Notes under the pieces: model-generated
Seen by the model: only the letters and a program-made list of their open reading frames with translations
The model's database searches: none
Told to the model about the DNA's origin: nothing
Part shown: one piece after another, positions 36,928-47,124 of the stretch
Numbering within the stretch: the first letter of the stretch is position 1
Layout of the letters: the number at the start of each line of letters is the position of its first letter
DNA from: VAZQ01 sp963785745
GTDB taxonomy: Bacteria > Pseudomonadota > Alphaproteobacteria > Rhizobiales > Xanthobacteraceae
DNA length: 64,000 nt
Direction of reading: 5' to 3'
Assembly (NCBI GenBank): GCA_963785745.1
Contig: CAWAWR010000021.1
Location: 62,001 to 126,000 of the forward strand
Program-made: the position numbers and the translations under genes

Positions 36928-37104
36928 ATGCGCCGGATCGTCAAGTTTCACCGACACAGATTTACGCAACGCGCCGTCCTGTTCGACGAAGAATTGGAAC
37001 TTCGGTCGATCGATGAATTGCGCGAGTGGGCCTTCCGCAACATCGATTTCGTCGTGCTCGACACGGAAACCGGCGAAGACGTGACCCGCGTTCTGTTGGC
37101 GTAG
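36928..37104 (+). CDS. Mini PhaR-like protein (PHB/PHA regulator DNA-binding domain only)
   Basis: 58 residues. The sequence RRIVKFHRHRFTQRAVLFDE, then LRSIDELREWAFRNIDFVVL, ending DTETGEDVTRVLLA follows the N-terminal domain of polyhydroxyalkanoate regulators: basic start, ordered middle, and the FVVLD..TGEDVTR end. Typical regulators have 150-200 residues with a second domain, which is absent here. The ATG overlaps the end of the CoA-transferase gene region (GAGTAGGATG) with GGAG close upstream, so it is probably translated with it. A DNA-binding role near acyl-CoA metabolism is plausible but not shown. Confidence 0.7.
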   Translation: MRRIVKFHRHRFTQRAVLFDEELELRSIDELREWAFRNIDFVVLDTETGEDVTRVLLA

Positions 37105-37352
37105 TGCGGCATCTTCGCTTCTGCGAAGGGGACGCTCCCAGCCGCACGGCCCGACTACGACCATAGTCTAAAAGCCCGCCCCGACGCGCGCCGGGCACAA
37201 TCGCCGGAAATGCCCGATAAATAAGGGCAAGGCGACAACTGCCGGACAGGCGCGGCAATTTGCTACGGGGTGGTTCAGCCGGTTTCGATCCGGTATAGGC
37301 TGTCACCAAACGCAATCAAAAAACGATCACCTCGCCGCGCCGGAAGGAAACG

Positions 37353-39437
<2,085 letters not shown>

Positions 39438-39466
39438 ACACCGGGACAACGAATGGAGGAAACACC

Positions 39467-41050
39467 ATGAAATCGGTCCTTGGATTTGCCGGCATGCTTG
39501 CGTTCGTCCTGAGCGGCGCGGTCGCGCCGGCGGACGCGCAGCAGCCCAAACGCGGCGGCACGCTGAATTTTGCGATCAGCGCCGAGACGCCGCACTACGA
39601 CTGCCACGGCAGCGAGACCTACGCGACGCTGCATTTCTCGGCGCCGTTCTATTCGACGCTGGTGCGCTTCAATCTCAAGAAATTCCCCGAGATCGAAGGC
39701 GACCTCGCATCGTCGTGGACGATCGCGCCCGACCTGATGACCTACACGTTCAAGCTCCACCAGAACGTGAAGTTCCACGACGGCACGACGCTCACCTCGA
39801 ACGACGTGAAGGCGACCTACGACCGCATGCGCAACCCGCCGAAGGGCGTGGTGTCGCCGCGCCAGGCGACGTTTGCGGATATCGGCACGATCGAGACGCC
39901 GGACGCGCAGACCGTCATCTTCAAGATGAAGGCGGTGAACGCCTCGATGATCGAGCACTTCGCCTCGCCGTGGAATTGCATCTATTCGGCCAAGGACCTG
40001 GCCGCCGATCCGAATGCGCCGCGCACGAAGATCAACGGCACCGGACCGTATGCCTTCGGCGAGCACGTCAAGGGCAGCCACGTCACCGGCCGCCGCAACG
40101 ACAATTATTTCAAGAAGGGCTTGCCCTATCTCGACGGTTTCCGCGGCGTGTTCACGCTGCAGGCCGCCGCCATGCTCAACGCGGTTCAAGGCGGGCAGTT
40201 GCTCGGCGAGTTCCGCGGCATCTCGCCGGCCGAGCGCGACCGCCTGGTCGGGGCGATGGGCGACAAGATCCGCATCGAGGAAGAGAGCTGGACGCTCAAC
40301 CTGCTGGTCGCCTTCAACACCGAGAAGAAGCCGTTCGACGACGTGCGGGTGCGCCGCGCGCTGTTGATGTCGATCGACCGCTGGGGCGGCAGCGCCGGCC
40401 TGTCGAAGATTTCGCTGCTGCGCTCGGTGGGCGGCGTGATCCGGCCGGGCTCGCCGCTGGCGACGCCGCCCGAGGAACTGGCCAAGCTTCCCGGCTACTC
40501 CAAGGACATGACGGCGGCCCGCGCCGAAGCGCGCAGGCTGCTCAAGGAAGCCGGCGTGCCGAACCTGAAATTCGTGCTGCATAACCGCACCGTCGCCCAG
40601 CCCTACACCCCGGCCGGCATCTTCCTGGTCGATCAGTGGCGGCAGATCGGGGTCACGGCGGACCACAAGCAGTTCGAAACCTCGCCCTATCTCGCGGCGC
40701 TGAACGCCGGAAACTACGAAGTCGCCATCGACTTCTCCAACCTGTTCATGGACGACTCGACGCTCGCGCTCGCCAAGTACCTGTCGTTCGACCGCTCGCC
40801 GCAAAACCTCTCGCGCGCGATCGATCGCGAGCTCGACAAGCTCTATGACGCCCACATCCGCGAAACCGACGTCGAGAAGCGCAAGCAGATGGTCCGTGCG
40901 TTCGAGCGCCGCGTGTTCGAGCAGGCCTACCAGCAGCCGATCCTGTGGTGGCACCGCATCGTGCCGACCCACAAGACACTGATGGGCTGGGAGATGTCGC
41001 CGAGCCACAACCTTGGCGCCCAGCTCGAAACCGTGTGGCTGAATCAATAA
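39467..41050 (+). CDS. Peptide-type ABC transporter periplasmic binding protein (family 5)
   Basis: 527 residues with a signal peptide cleaved after APADA, then the family 5 start PKRGGTLNFAISAETPHYD. Typical blocks are LASSWTIAPDLMTYTFKLHQ, NVKFHDGTTLTSNDVKATYD and the conserved RVRRALLMSIDR. Such proteins bind di- or oligopeptides, glutathione, nickel chelates or opines; the ligand is not decidable. GGAGG precedes the ATG and the gap to the ATPase gene is 29 nt. A very stable hairpin with a TTCG loop follows its stop and precedes the permease gene. Confidence 0.92.
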   Translation: MKSVLGFAGMLAFVLSGAVAPADAQQPKRGGTLNFAISAETPHYDCHGSETYATLHFSAPFYSTLVRFNLKKFPEIEGDLASSWTIAPDLMTYTFKLHQNVKFHDGTTLTSNDVKATYDRMRNPPKGVVSPRQATFADIGTIETPDAQTVIFKMKAVNASMIEHFASPWNCIYSAKDLAADPNAPRTKINGTGPYAFGEHVKGSHVTGRRNDNYFKKGLPYLDGFRGVFTLQAAAMLNAVQGGQLLGEFRGISPAERDRLVGAMGDKIRIEEESWTLNLLVAFNTEKKPFDDVRVRRALLMSIDRWGGSAGLSKISLLRSVGGVIRPGSPLATPPEELAKLPGYSKDMTAARAEARRLLKEAGVPNLKFVLHNRTVAQPYTPAGIFLVDQWRQIGVTADHKQFETSPYLAALNAGNYEVAIDFSNLFMDDSTLALAKYLSFDRSPQNLSRAIDRELDKLYDAHIRETDVEKRKQMVRAFERRVFEQAYQQPILWWHRIVPTHKTLMGWEMSPSHNLGAQLETVWLNQ

Positions 41051-41060
41051 CGCTTCTATC

Positions 41061-41086
41061 CCTCTCCCCGCTTCGGCGGGGAGAGG
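41061..41086. repeat. Perfect 11-bp hairpin with TTCG loop between operon genes
   Basis: CCTCTCCCCGC at 41061-41071 pairs with GCGGGGAGAGG at 41076-41086, closing a C(UUCG)G tetraloop in RNA. It lies between the binding-protein stop and the permease start. Such hairpins often protect the upstream message so that the binding protein is made in excess. It also resembles a dispersed rhizobial palindrome. Confidence 0.7.
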
Positions 41087-41112
41087 CACAAGCCCGACAA
41101 CGCAAGAACACG

Positions 41113-42067
41113 ATGCTCCGCTACACGCTGCACCGCCTGCTCATGATGATTCCGACCCTGATCGGGGTGGCGGTGCTCGTGTTCTTCATGTTGCGCGTGA
41201 TTCCCGGCGACATCGTCGAGGTGAAGCTGCGCGGCGACGGCGGCACCGTCTCGCAGGAGATGGTGGACTACGAGCGCAAGCGGCTCGGGTCTCGACAAGC
41301 CGCTGATCTACCAGTTCGCCGACTACATGTACGGCCTCGCGACCTTCAATCTCGGCATCTCGATGTGGACCGAGCGGCCGGTGACCGAGGAGATCTCGCT
41401 GCGGTTGGAGTTGTCGCTGCAGGTCGCGATCATGGCGACCTTATTCGCGGTACTGCTCGCGATACCCTTGGGGACGACGGCCGCGCTCATGCGCGGCACC
41501 TGGGTGGACTATGTGGTTCGCATCGTCACCATTGGCGGCCTGTCGATCCCGTCGTTCTGGTTCGGCATGCTGATCATGATGGGCCTGCTCTATTTCTGGA
41601 ACTGGCTGCCGCCGATCACCTTCACGCCGATCTATGTCGATCCGGTCGCCAACCTGACCCAGCTCATCTGGCCGGCGATGGCGGTGGGCTATCGCTACTG
41701 CGCGGTGGTCGCACGCATGATCCGGTCCTCGCTGCTCGAAGTGCTCAACGAGGACTACATCCGCACCGCACGCGCCAAGGGCGTGTTCGAGAAGGTGGTC
41801 ATCTCGCGGCATGCGCTGCGCAATGCGTTGTTGCCCGCGATCACCGTGATCGGCATCGAGTTCGCCTTCCTGATCGGCGGGCTCGTGGTGACCGAGCAGG
41901 TGTTCAACCTCAACGGCATCGGCAAGCTGTTCGTGCAGAGCGTGGCGCGCTCCGACTTCACCCTGATCCAGGGCATGGTGATGATGCTCGCCGCCTTCTA
42001 CGTCTTCGTCAATCTCGTGGTCGACCTGCTCTATGCGGTGTTCGACCCGCGCATCCGGTACGGGTGA
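41113..42067 (+). CDS. Peptide-type ABC transporter permease, DppB-like (one frameshift)
   Basis: About 317 residues. The N-terminus MLRYTLHRLLMMIPTLIGVA and VFFMLRVIPGD is the standard DppB/OppB start. At 41287-41289 an extra G shifts the frame; restoring it gives ERKRLGLDKPLIYQFADYMY, exactly the expected sequence. The rest has the EAA loop (NEDYIRTARAKGVFEKVVISRHALRN region) and ends YAVFDPRIRYG. The break is therefore judged a sequence error. Partner of the permease at 42072; together they form the channel of the peptide-type transporter. Confidence 0.9.
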
Positions 42068-42071
42068 CGGC

Positions 42072-42965
42072 ATGACCGCCATCGCACCCCCCGCGCCGTT
42101 GTCTTCCGGCCGCTCGCGCGGAGTCGTCATCGACTTCGCAACCCAGCAGCCGCTCGGGACCGTGAGCTTCGTCATCATCCTGTTGATGACGATCGCCGGC
42201 ATCTTTTCGGAATGGGTCGCTCCCTACGACCCGCTGCACATCGATTTCGCCGGCATCCTGCAGCCGCCCACATGGGAGCATTGGGGCGGCACCGACGCGT
42301 ATGGACGCGACATCTTCTCCCGCATCATCTACGGCGCGCGCACCGCGCTGGTGATCAGCCTGACCTCGTCGTTCATCGGCTCGACGCTCGGCGCCATCCT
42401 CGGCATCGCCTCGGCCTATTTCGGCGGCTGGATCGACGACTGGATCCAGCGTTTCATGGACATCCTGCTGGCGTTCCCGATCATCGTGCTGGCGCTGGTC
42501 GTGGTGGCGGCGCTGAAGACCGTGGTTCTGTTCGGGATCGACATCAACCTGATCGTCGCCATCGCCATTCCGATCGTGCCGCGGGTGTGCCGCGTGGTGC
42601 GCGCGGCGGCGCTCACGATCCGGGTGATGCCCTATATCGACGCCGCCCGCGCCGCCGGCTACTCCGACAGCCGCATCATCTTCCGTCACATGGCGCCCAA
42701 CGTGGTGGCGCCCTATCTGATCATGTTCACTGCCTTCATGGCGCAGGCGATCCTGCTCGAAGCCTCGCTGTCCTTCCTCGGCCTCGGCGTCACCGAGCCG
42801 ACCCCGGCCTGGGGGCTGATGCTGTCCGGCAATGCCGCCGACTTCTACCGCGAGGCGCCCTGGATGATCCTGTTCCCGGGCCTGGCGATCAGCCTCGCGG
42901 TATTCGCCTTCAACCTGTTCGGCGACAGCCTGCGCGACTATCTCGACCCGCGGTTCAAGGTATAA
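42072..42965 (+). CDS. Peptide-type ABC transporter permease, DppC-like
   Basis: 297 residues, the usual size. N-terminal cytoplasmic stretch, first helix FVIILLMTIAGIFSEWVAPY, then the DppC hallmark GGTDAYGRDIFSRIIYGARTA, the EAA loop AARAAGYSDSRIIFRHMAPN and LEASLSFLGLGVTEPTPAWG, ending DYLDPRFKV. Start at 42072 lies 4 nt after the stop of the DppB-like gene, indicating coupled translation. Last gene of the operon; a hairpin follows. Confidence 0.92.
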   Translation: MTAIAPPAPLSSGRSRGVVIDFATQQPLGTVSFVIILLMTIAGIFSEWVAPYDPLHIDFAGILQPPTWEHWGGTDAYGRDIFSRIIYGARTALVISLTSSFIGSTLGAILGIASAYFGGWIDDWIQRFMDILLAFPIIVLALVVVAALKTVVLFGIDINLIVAIAIPIVPRVCRVVRAAALTIRVMPYIDAARAAGYSDSRIIFRHMAPNVVAPYLIMFTAFMAQAILLEASLSFLGLGVTEPTPAWGLMLSGNAADFYREAPWMILFPGLAISLAVFAFNLFGDSLRDYLDPRFKV

Positions 42966-42980
42966 GCTCCCTCGATCTTG

Positions 42981-43016
42981 TCATTCCGGGGCGCGGGCTT
43001 TTGCCCGCGAGCCCGG
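42981..43016. repeat. Dispersed palindromic repeat serving as operon-end hairpin
   Basis: Contains TCATTCCGGGGCGCGGGC, TTTT, then GCCCGCGAGCCCGG: arms CGCGGGC (42992-42998) and GCCCGCG (43003-43009), extended by CCGGG/CCCGG. The 'TCATTCCGGGGC' core recurs at 48074-48119. Located just after the peptide transporter operon, where it may act as terminator. Confidence 0.6.
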
Positions 43017-43172
43017 ATGCAGACCACCCTGCGCACGTTGCGGGAGGAATTGCGCGAGGCCAAGATCGAGGTCGCCAAGCTCGGGAGTGAGTGCGCGGCC
43101 TTACGCGAGGCACGCGCCGCCGATCATGCGCAGGCGCTCGGCTTGCCGCCGCTGTCCCGCAGCGTGAACTGA
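43017..43172 (+). CDS. Small coiled-coil protein (51 aa), tentative
   Basis: A 51-residue frame beginning MQTTLRTLREELREAKIEVA, with heptads of Leu/Ile/Val that suggest a coiled coil, ending LPPLSRSVN. No good ribosome site, and its start lies in the 3' edge of a dispersed palindrome. It overlaps the 3' end of a small minus-strand gene. Amino-acid composition favours coding, but expression is uncertain. Confidence 0.4.
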   Translation: MQTTLRTLREELREAKIEVAKLGSECAALREARAADHAQALGLPPLSRSVN

Positions 43173-43330
43173 TCGCGCAAGAGAGGCCGGCCGCCCGTAT
43201 CATCAGAAAAATGGAAGGCCAACAAATATACAACATAGATCGTCAACCACAGAAGCAGACTGTAAATGGCCACGCGCAAAGCAACACGGCGGCGCGGTCT
43301 AGCATCAATCCAGTTAAATACCGTTTCCAT
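43124..43330 (-). CDS. Small membrane protein (68 aa), tentative
   Basis: 68 residues: a short basic N-terminus (ARPRRRVALR), one long hydrophobic helix (VAIYSLLLWLTIYVVYLLAF) and a hydrophilic tail. AGGGG lies upstream of the ATG at a rather long spacing. Lower GC than neighbours, as in the rest of the 43-48 kb island. No family recognised. Confidence 0.45.
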   Translation of the reverse strand: METVFNWIDARPRRRVALRVAIYSLLLWLTIYVVYLLAFHFSDDTGGRPLLRDQFTLRDSGGKPSACA

Positions 43331-43515
43331 AAACTTTGCCCCTACGAGAGAGGCACATAAACGATCCGGGCTTTTTGTCCTTTGCTGCCAGTTGCCAAAA
43401 ATTTGTCTTTAAACGTCACGCGCGCACGTCATTTTAGCGAAGGTATATGATTACATCCCATCGCACCGCGTCATACGGCCGGTTCGGGGTTAGGGTTTCT
43501 CTCAACCCCAAGGTG

Positions 43516-43611
43516 ATGCAGATGGATTGGGCGGAGGTTGCCCTTTACGTGGCGGTCGCCGTAGCCGGCGCTAGCGTACTGGCCGGGACTTGGACGATCC
43601 TGCGCAGATAG
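43516..43611 (+). CDS. Tiny single-helix membrane peptide (31 aa), tentative
   Basis: Frame from ATG 43516 (or 43522) to TAG, reading MQMDWAEVALYVAVAVAGAS and ending TWTILRR: an acidic start, one hydrophobic helix and a basic end. AAGG lies 2-8 nt before the two possible starts. The layout matches two other tiny peptides in the island (43646-43777 and 47125-47226). Confidence 0.38.
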   Translation: MQMDWAEVALYVAVAVAGASVLAGTWTILRR

Positions 43612-43645
43612 AAACGTGGTTCTGGCTGGCTCGGACGCGGCTTGA

Positions 43646-43777
43646 TCACAGCAATTTAAGACCCACCAATCCAAGCACCAATCCAAGCGCCGCAGTGGTG
43701 AACGCTGCGGATAGCAGCAAGCTCAGCGGAACGATCCATACCCATTCCCAATGGGACCTGTGGGCTGTTGAGGTCAT
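43646..43777 (-). CDS. Small single-helix membrane protein (43 aa)
   Basis: 43 residues from the ATG at 43777, which has GGAGGG 4-5 nt upstream, a strong ribosome site. Sequence: MTSTAHRSHWEWVWIVPLSL followed by a long hydrophobic helix ending LVGLKLL. A longer frame exists but the ribosome site supports the short form. Unknown function; could be a membrane-acting peptide or small regulatory protein. Confidence 0.52.
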   Translation of the reverse strand: MTSTAHRSHWEWVWIVPLSLLLSAAFTTAALGLVLGLVGLKLL

Positions 43778-44131
43778 GACGCCCTCCACGTTTCGGTTAC
43801 TCGATGCTCCCCCGAACGGTCGGACTTTAATGTCTGATATTAGCAAAATTGTACGCTTCCGTACATGTGGGAACCCTGGATTTTGCCCAGCCTAGACGCA
43901 GCGCGATACGCGCGTTCTGCGGGCCGGGGGGCGGGTGAAAAAGACGCGCGAGGTCGGCAAGAGTCCCGCGCGGCTGCACCCGATCTTTGCAACGTGTCGA
44001 AGGTTTGTAGCGGCGGAAATTCCAACTTTTGGTTTGTCCCCTCAAGCGCCAACCGAACGTGAACCGCCCGCGACCTGTTGCGCATCGCGTGCAACCGGCG
44101 CAGAACTTGTGCTCAAATCTGAGCCGATGCC

Positions 44132-44533
44132 ATGCCGCGCAAATCCGCTGCCGCGCTCGCCGTCTTTTCCCCCTCCGGGATACCGTCGCGCTTGTCGCCG
44201 CCCTCACATTTGGGCGCACGCGAGTCCGCGCTGTTCCTCGATCTCGTTCTGTCGTTGCCGTCCGCGCATTTTCAGCCTTCCGACCTGCCGCTGCTCTGTC
44301 GTTTCGTTGAATGCACCGCGCTCGCCGAACAGGCTGCCGCCGCCCTGGCCGATAACGGCGCTGTCGTCGATGGCAAACCATCGCCCTGGATCGCGATCCA
44401 CGGTCAGATGGTCAAGGCGCTGATCGGGCTGTCGTTGAAGCTGCGGCTCAATCCACAGGCCCGTCAGCCGAACACACCGCGCCGGCGGGTGCATGCGAGC
44501 TACTACGAACGGATGCAATTGGAGGGGCAATGA
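44132..44533 (+). CDS. Phage terminase small subunit, P27-like
   Basis: 133 residues. The stretch SRLSPPSHLGARESALFLDL, HFQPSDLPLLCRFVECTALA, then KPSPWIAIHGQMVKALIGLS and LKLRLNPQAR follows the P27-family small terminase pattern, which recognises phage DNA for packaging. No large terminase subunit, portal or capsid gene follows, so this is a prophage remnant. The next gene starts inside its stop (ATGA at 44530-44533). The first of two ATG-containing starts was chosen without a strong ribosome site. Confidence 0.68.
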   Translation: MPRKSAAALAVFSPSGIPSRLSPPSHLGARESALFLDLVLSLPSAHFQPSDLPLLCRFVECTALAEQAAAALADNGAVVDGKPSPWIAIHGQMVKALIGLSLKLRLNPQARQPNTPRRRVHASYYERMQLEGQ

Positions 44534-44868
44534 AGCGGGTTGATCGTGAGGCGCTAGAACGCGCGATCAAGCTGGCCCGCGAGCAGGATGCCGGGCGCAG
44601 GCAGCAGATCGACGGCAAGCTCAAAAGCGAAAGCTGGGAAGCGGTCGGCCGCTTCGCGTCATACTTTTGTCAGTCTCGCTCGTTGAAGCTGCGGCCGTGG
44701 CAATGGCCACCGTGCTGGGTCACCATCGACGACCAGGACGACGGACTTGGCGGTCGCAAGGCGGCGGCGATGCTATTGCGACGATTGCTAGACGCCGGCT
44801 TGTCGAAATTCGAGCCTGATCCATTAAACGCGATCAGTGAAGCCGAAGCCAAGACGGCGCGCCCATAA
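44530..44868 (+). CDS. Hypothetical protein, phage-island associated
   Basis: 112 residues, starts in an ATGA overlap with the terminase-like gene. It has a charged N-terminus (REALERAIKLAREQDAGRR) and a Trp-rich middle (LKLRPWQWPPCWVTIDDQDD) followed by GGRKAAAMLLRRLLDAGLS. The pattern resembles small proteins beside terminase genes in rhizobial prophage fragments, but no function can be assigned. Confidence 0.6.
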   Translation: MKRVDREALERAIKLAREQDAGRRQQIDGKLKSESWEAVGRFASYFCQSRSLKLRPWQWPPCWVTIDDQDDGLGGRKAAAMLLRRLLDAGLSKFEPDPLNAISEAEAKTARP

Positions 44869-45431
44869 AAAATCGCCAGCGGCTGGTATCTCGCCCGCGA
44901 CTGAGATCGGGCGGTCGCAGATATTTGCGCTGCGTCTCGGCGGCGATGCGAGCGCACGCAGCAAGTGCGGAGCCGCTGACGACGCAGATCAGCGAAACCA
45001 TCAGTCCGTCCAGGACGATTGGTTTCTTGGCAGCCGCCCGTCGGATCGAACACGTTGACTTGATGTGGTGCTCGATTGCTCCATTTCCAAATGACTAGAT
45101 TTTGGTTTGCCGCAGTTGCGCCGCGCGCAAAGCTTCGAACGAGCATTCCGGCATAGCCTTCGGAGATAAGACGTTGTGCCACCCGCCAGGAAGGCGGCGT
45201 GAAATTGTTCGCAATGTACCAACGCCAGTCGCATCTTAGTTCTGCAAGCGCGATAGCACTGCGCCGACGAACAACCGGCGTGCGCAAATCGATGACATCC
45301 GAACAATCGACGCCGTATGAACATAGGACGCACGGAGGCATTAAAAAGCTGCTATATCGCTTATGGCACATTAACGCTGCGGCACAGCTAAGTCGTTGAT
45401 ATCCAAGCGACGCAGTAGTCAAGTCCGTGCG

Positions 45432-45456
45432 GCGCTCCCTTACCAAGGGAGTGCTC
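45432..45456 (-). repeat. tRNA-Thr(GGT) anticodon-arm fragment, copy 1
   Basis: On the minus strand GAGCACTCCCTTGGTAAGGG continues to AG, matching the D-stem end, base 26 and complete anticodon arm of bacterial tRNA-Thr with anticodon GGT (loop TTGGTAA, stem CTCCC/GGGAG). The acceptor and T arms are absent, so it is not a tRNA gene. Preceded by TA in this copy, extending the match to TAGAGC. Confidence 0.68.
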
Positions 45457-45654
45457 TAGATTGAATCTTCTGCAAAAACGGCGTTGGTCCACGAAATGTC
45501 GTTGGTGGGACACGCCCGCCAGCCAATTCCATGCTCAATTCAGCGGGATTTAGTGCTCGGATGTGCCCGGATTTGCGGCTCGTTAATGGCACATCAGCGT
45601 TACATCGCGGTCAAAGCATTGATTTCTTTGAATGCTGTCAGTCAAACGCCGCCC

Positions 45655-45679
45655 GCGCTCCCTTACCAAGGGAGTGCTC
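45655..45679 (-). repeat. tRNA-Thr(GGT) anticodon-arm fragment, copy 2
   Basis: Identical over 25 bp to copy 1, 223 bp away in the same orientation. Again only the anticodon arm and the adjoining GAGCA are present. Two identical tRNA-arm copies in diverged flanks suggest an attachment-site or repeat core. Confidence 0.68.
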
Positions 45680-45938
45680 GATATTGAAATCTCTGCGCAA
45701 TTTTTGCCGCCCACGCCTGGTCCACAGGTGAACGGGTTGGCGGCAGCTACTTCGATGAGAGCAGTTTCAACGCTCAAACTCAGATAGAGTGCCGGAATTC
45801 CTTTCGGGTTGAAACGCCCGCCCGTAGCCGCAGCGCCATCGCCCGAAAGAGGAAGGTGCGACCACTTAGGATCGTGCGCTCGATAGCATATGCCCTGAAA
45901 TCTCAAGTGGAGCCCCATCGTTCGAGTTGTCTGAAATC

Positions 45939-46175
45939 TTACCGAAACCGCCGATAGCCGTCGAGCATCAGCGCAAGCTCAAGCTGCCGCGTGAGCCGTT
46001 CGGCATCTTCGCCGGTTAACAAGTCGCCCGCCGCAGCCTGCCACGCGGCACGGTGGGCGCGCTGTTCGGGCAAGCCGGTCATGTACGTCGCCGCCTCGCC
46101 GCGCGTGCGCAGCACCGTGCCATCCTTGGTGCTGATGGTGCGCGCGAGCTTCGCGGTCATCGGTGGCTTGGCCAT
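45939..46175 (-). CDS. Small protein upstream of RES gene, possible antitoxin
   Basis: 78 residues: basic N-terminus (AKPPMTAKLARTISTKDGTV), then RTRGEAATYMTGLPEQRAHR, WQAAAGDLLTG and a helix AERLTRQLELALMLDGYRRF. It ends 20 nt before the RES start on the same strand, the antitoxin-first layout of toxin-antitoxin operons. It is not the Xre-type antitoxin usual for RES toxins, so the assignment rests on position. It is separated from the IS element by about 40 bp. Confidence 0.6.
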   Translation of the reverse strand: MAKPPMTAKLARTISTKDGTVLRTRGEAATYMTGLPEQRAHRAAWQAAAGDLLTGEDAERLTRQLELALMLDGYRRFR

Positions 46176-46213
46176 GGTGTCTTAATATCCCGGCAATCTA
46201 AACGAAGGGATTA

Positions 46214-47036
46214 GGGTCTGGACTTACAACTTGATCCAGTAGAGTGCACCGACCAGGACCGCGCCGGCCAGGAAGTTTCGGGCGAGTTTGTCGTAGCGTG
46301 TGGCGATACGTCGCCAATCTTTGATGCGGCAGAAATAGTTTTCGATTTTGTGCCGCCGTCGATAGAAGCGCTTGGGACAGTAGGCTTTCTTGGTGGCGTT
46401 GCCGCGACTGGGGATGACGGGCAAAGCTCCTTCGTCCTTGATCTGCTGGCGCACTTTGTGACTGTCGTAGGCTTTGTCGGCGGTGACGGCCAGGGGCGGT
46501 CTGGGAGTGTCGAGCACGTCGCCAACGACCTGACTGTCGTGGACCTGCCCGCCCGTCACTCTGAAGTTCAGCGGGCGACCCTTGCTGTCGACGATGGCAT
46601 GGATTTTCGTGGAGCGACCGCCGCGGCTAATGCCAATCGCCTGATTTTGCTCCCCCCTTTAGCTCCACTTGCCGCGCGATGAGCTTTCACGATCGTGCTG
46701 TCGATCAGATACAGACTGTCGCGCGATTTTGATGCCAGCGCGTCGAAGATCCGCTTCCAGATGCCGCGCCGAGACCAGCGATTGAAGCGATTGTATGCTG
46801 TCGTGTATGGTCCGTAGCGCTCCGGCAGATCACGCCACGGCATGCCGGTGCGCAGCACGTAAAATATAGCGTTCATGATCTTTCGATCGTCAGCGCGGGC
46901 GCTCTTTCGGCTCTTCGGCATCAGCGGCTCTAGAAGTGCCCATTCGTCGTCGCTCAAATCAAATCGCATGACCACCTCCGAGCACGGTGAATCATGTTCG
47001 TTCAAAATATTCAATGCATTATCTGGGTACAGACCC
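46214..47036. mobile_element. IS5 family (IS427-type) insertion sequence, complete
   Basis: Ends are GGGTCTGGAC at 46214 and, inverted, GGGTCTGTAC ending at 47036, each flanked by TA (46212-46213 and 47037-47038), the usual two-base target duplication. Length 823 bp suits the IS427 group. It contains one transposase gene in two frames on the minus strand. Both ends and both flanking TA are intact, so the element looks recent. Confidence 0.88.
46224..46969 (-). CDS. IS5-family transposase, two overlapping frames (-1 frameshift)
   Basis: The first frame starts at 46969 with GGAGG 5 nt upstream: MRFDLSDDEWALLEPLMPKS, WRDLPERYGPYTTAYNRFNR, YLIDSTIVKAHRAA with the first catalytic Asp. At AAAGGGGGG (minus strand, about 46655-46665) a -1 slip gives QNQAIGISRGGRSTKIHAIV, then TGGQVHDSQVV, VTADKAYDS (second Asp) and RHKIENYFCRIKDWRR with the Glu. 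The DDE triad is thus complete across two frames. A slippery G run and the -1 direction fit the programmed frameshift known in this IS group, unlike the +1 errors elsewhere in the window. Confidence 0.88.
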
Positions 47037-47124
47037 TAGTACCCCCATGACTATCGGTAATTGCGAAGCGCGCGAACCCCGAGAATATTGTTTTGAGGAC
47101 TGTCGCGCCCCCGGGAAAGTCAGC

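Larger units (their letters stand above)
45363..45735. repeat. Diverged tandem duplication inserted in the RES gene
   Basis: Unit 1 begins at about 45363 (cacattaacgctgc) and unit 2 at about 45587 (cacatcagcgttac). They align for about 130-140 bp each, with a fully conserved 25-bp core and an end motif TGGTCCAC in both. The period is about 223 bp. Flanks have drifted while the core is unchanged. Confidence 0.6.
45001..45918 (-). pseudogene. RES-domain toxin gene, interrupted
   Basis: N-terminal part (about 45745-45918): CYRAHDPKWSHLPLSGDGAA, GGRFNPKGIPALYLSLSVET, the RES start with its key Arg and Glu. C-terminal part (about 45345 down to 45001): PPCVLCSYGVDCSDVIDLRT, WRVAQRLISEGYAGMLVRSF, ATAANQNLVIWKW, then after a one-base loss FDPTGRLPRNQSSWTD and stop. 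Between them lie about 400 bp that do not fit the family and contain a diverged tandem duplication with two tRNA-Thr anticodon-arm copies. RES toxins degrade NAD+. The insertion keeps the two halves apart, so this gene is almost certainly dead. The 78-residue gene upstream is the likely former antitoxin partner. Confidence 0.75.

Noticed and set aside
43827..44381. 184-codon minus-strand frame beside the terminase-like gene
   Set aside because: Arg/Thr-rich shadow with no motif; the plus-strand frame has P27 similarity.
45435..45458. A tRNA-Thr gene
   Set aside because: Only the anticodon arm and part of the D stem are present; acceptor and T arms are missing on both sides.
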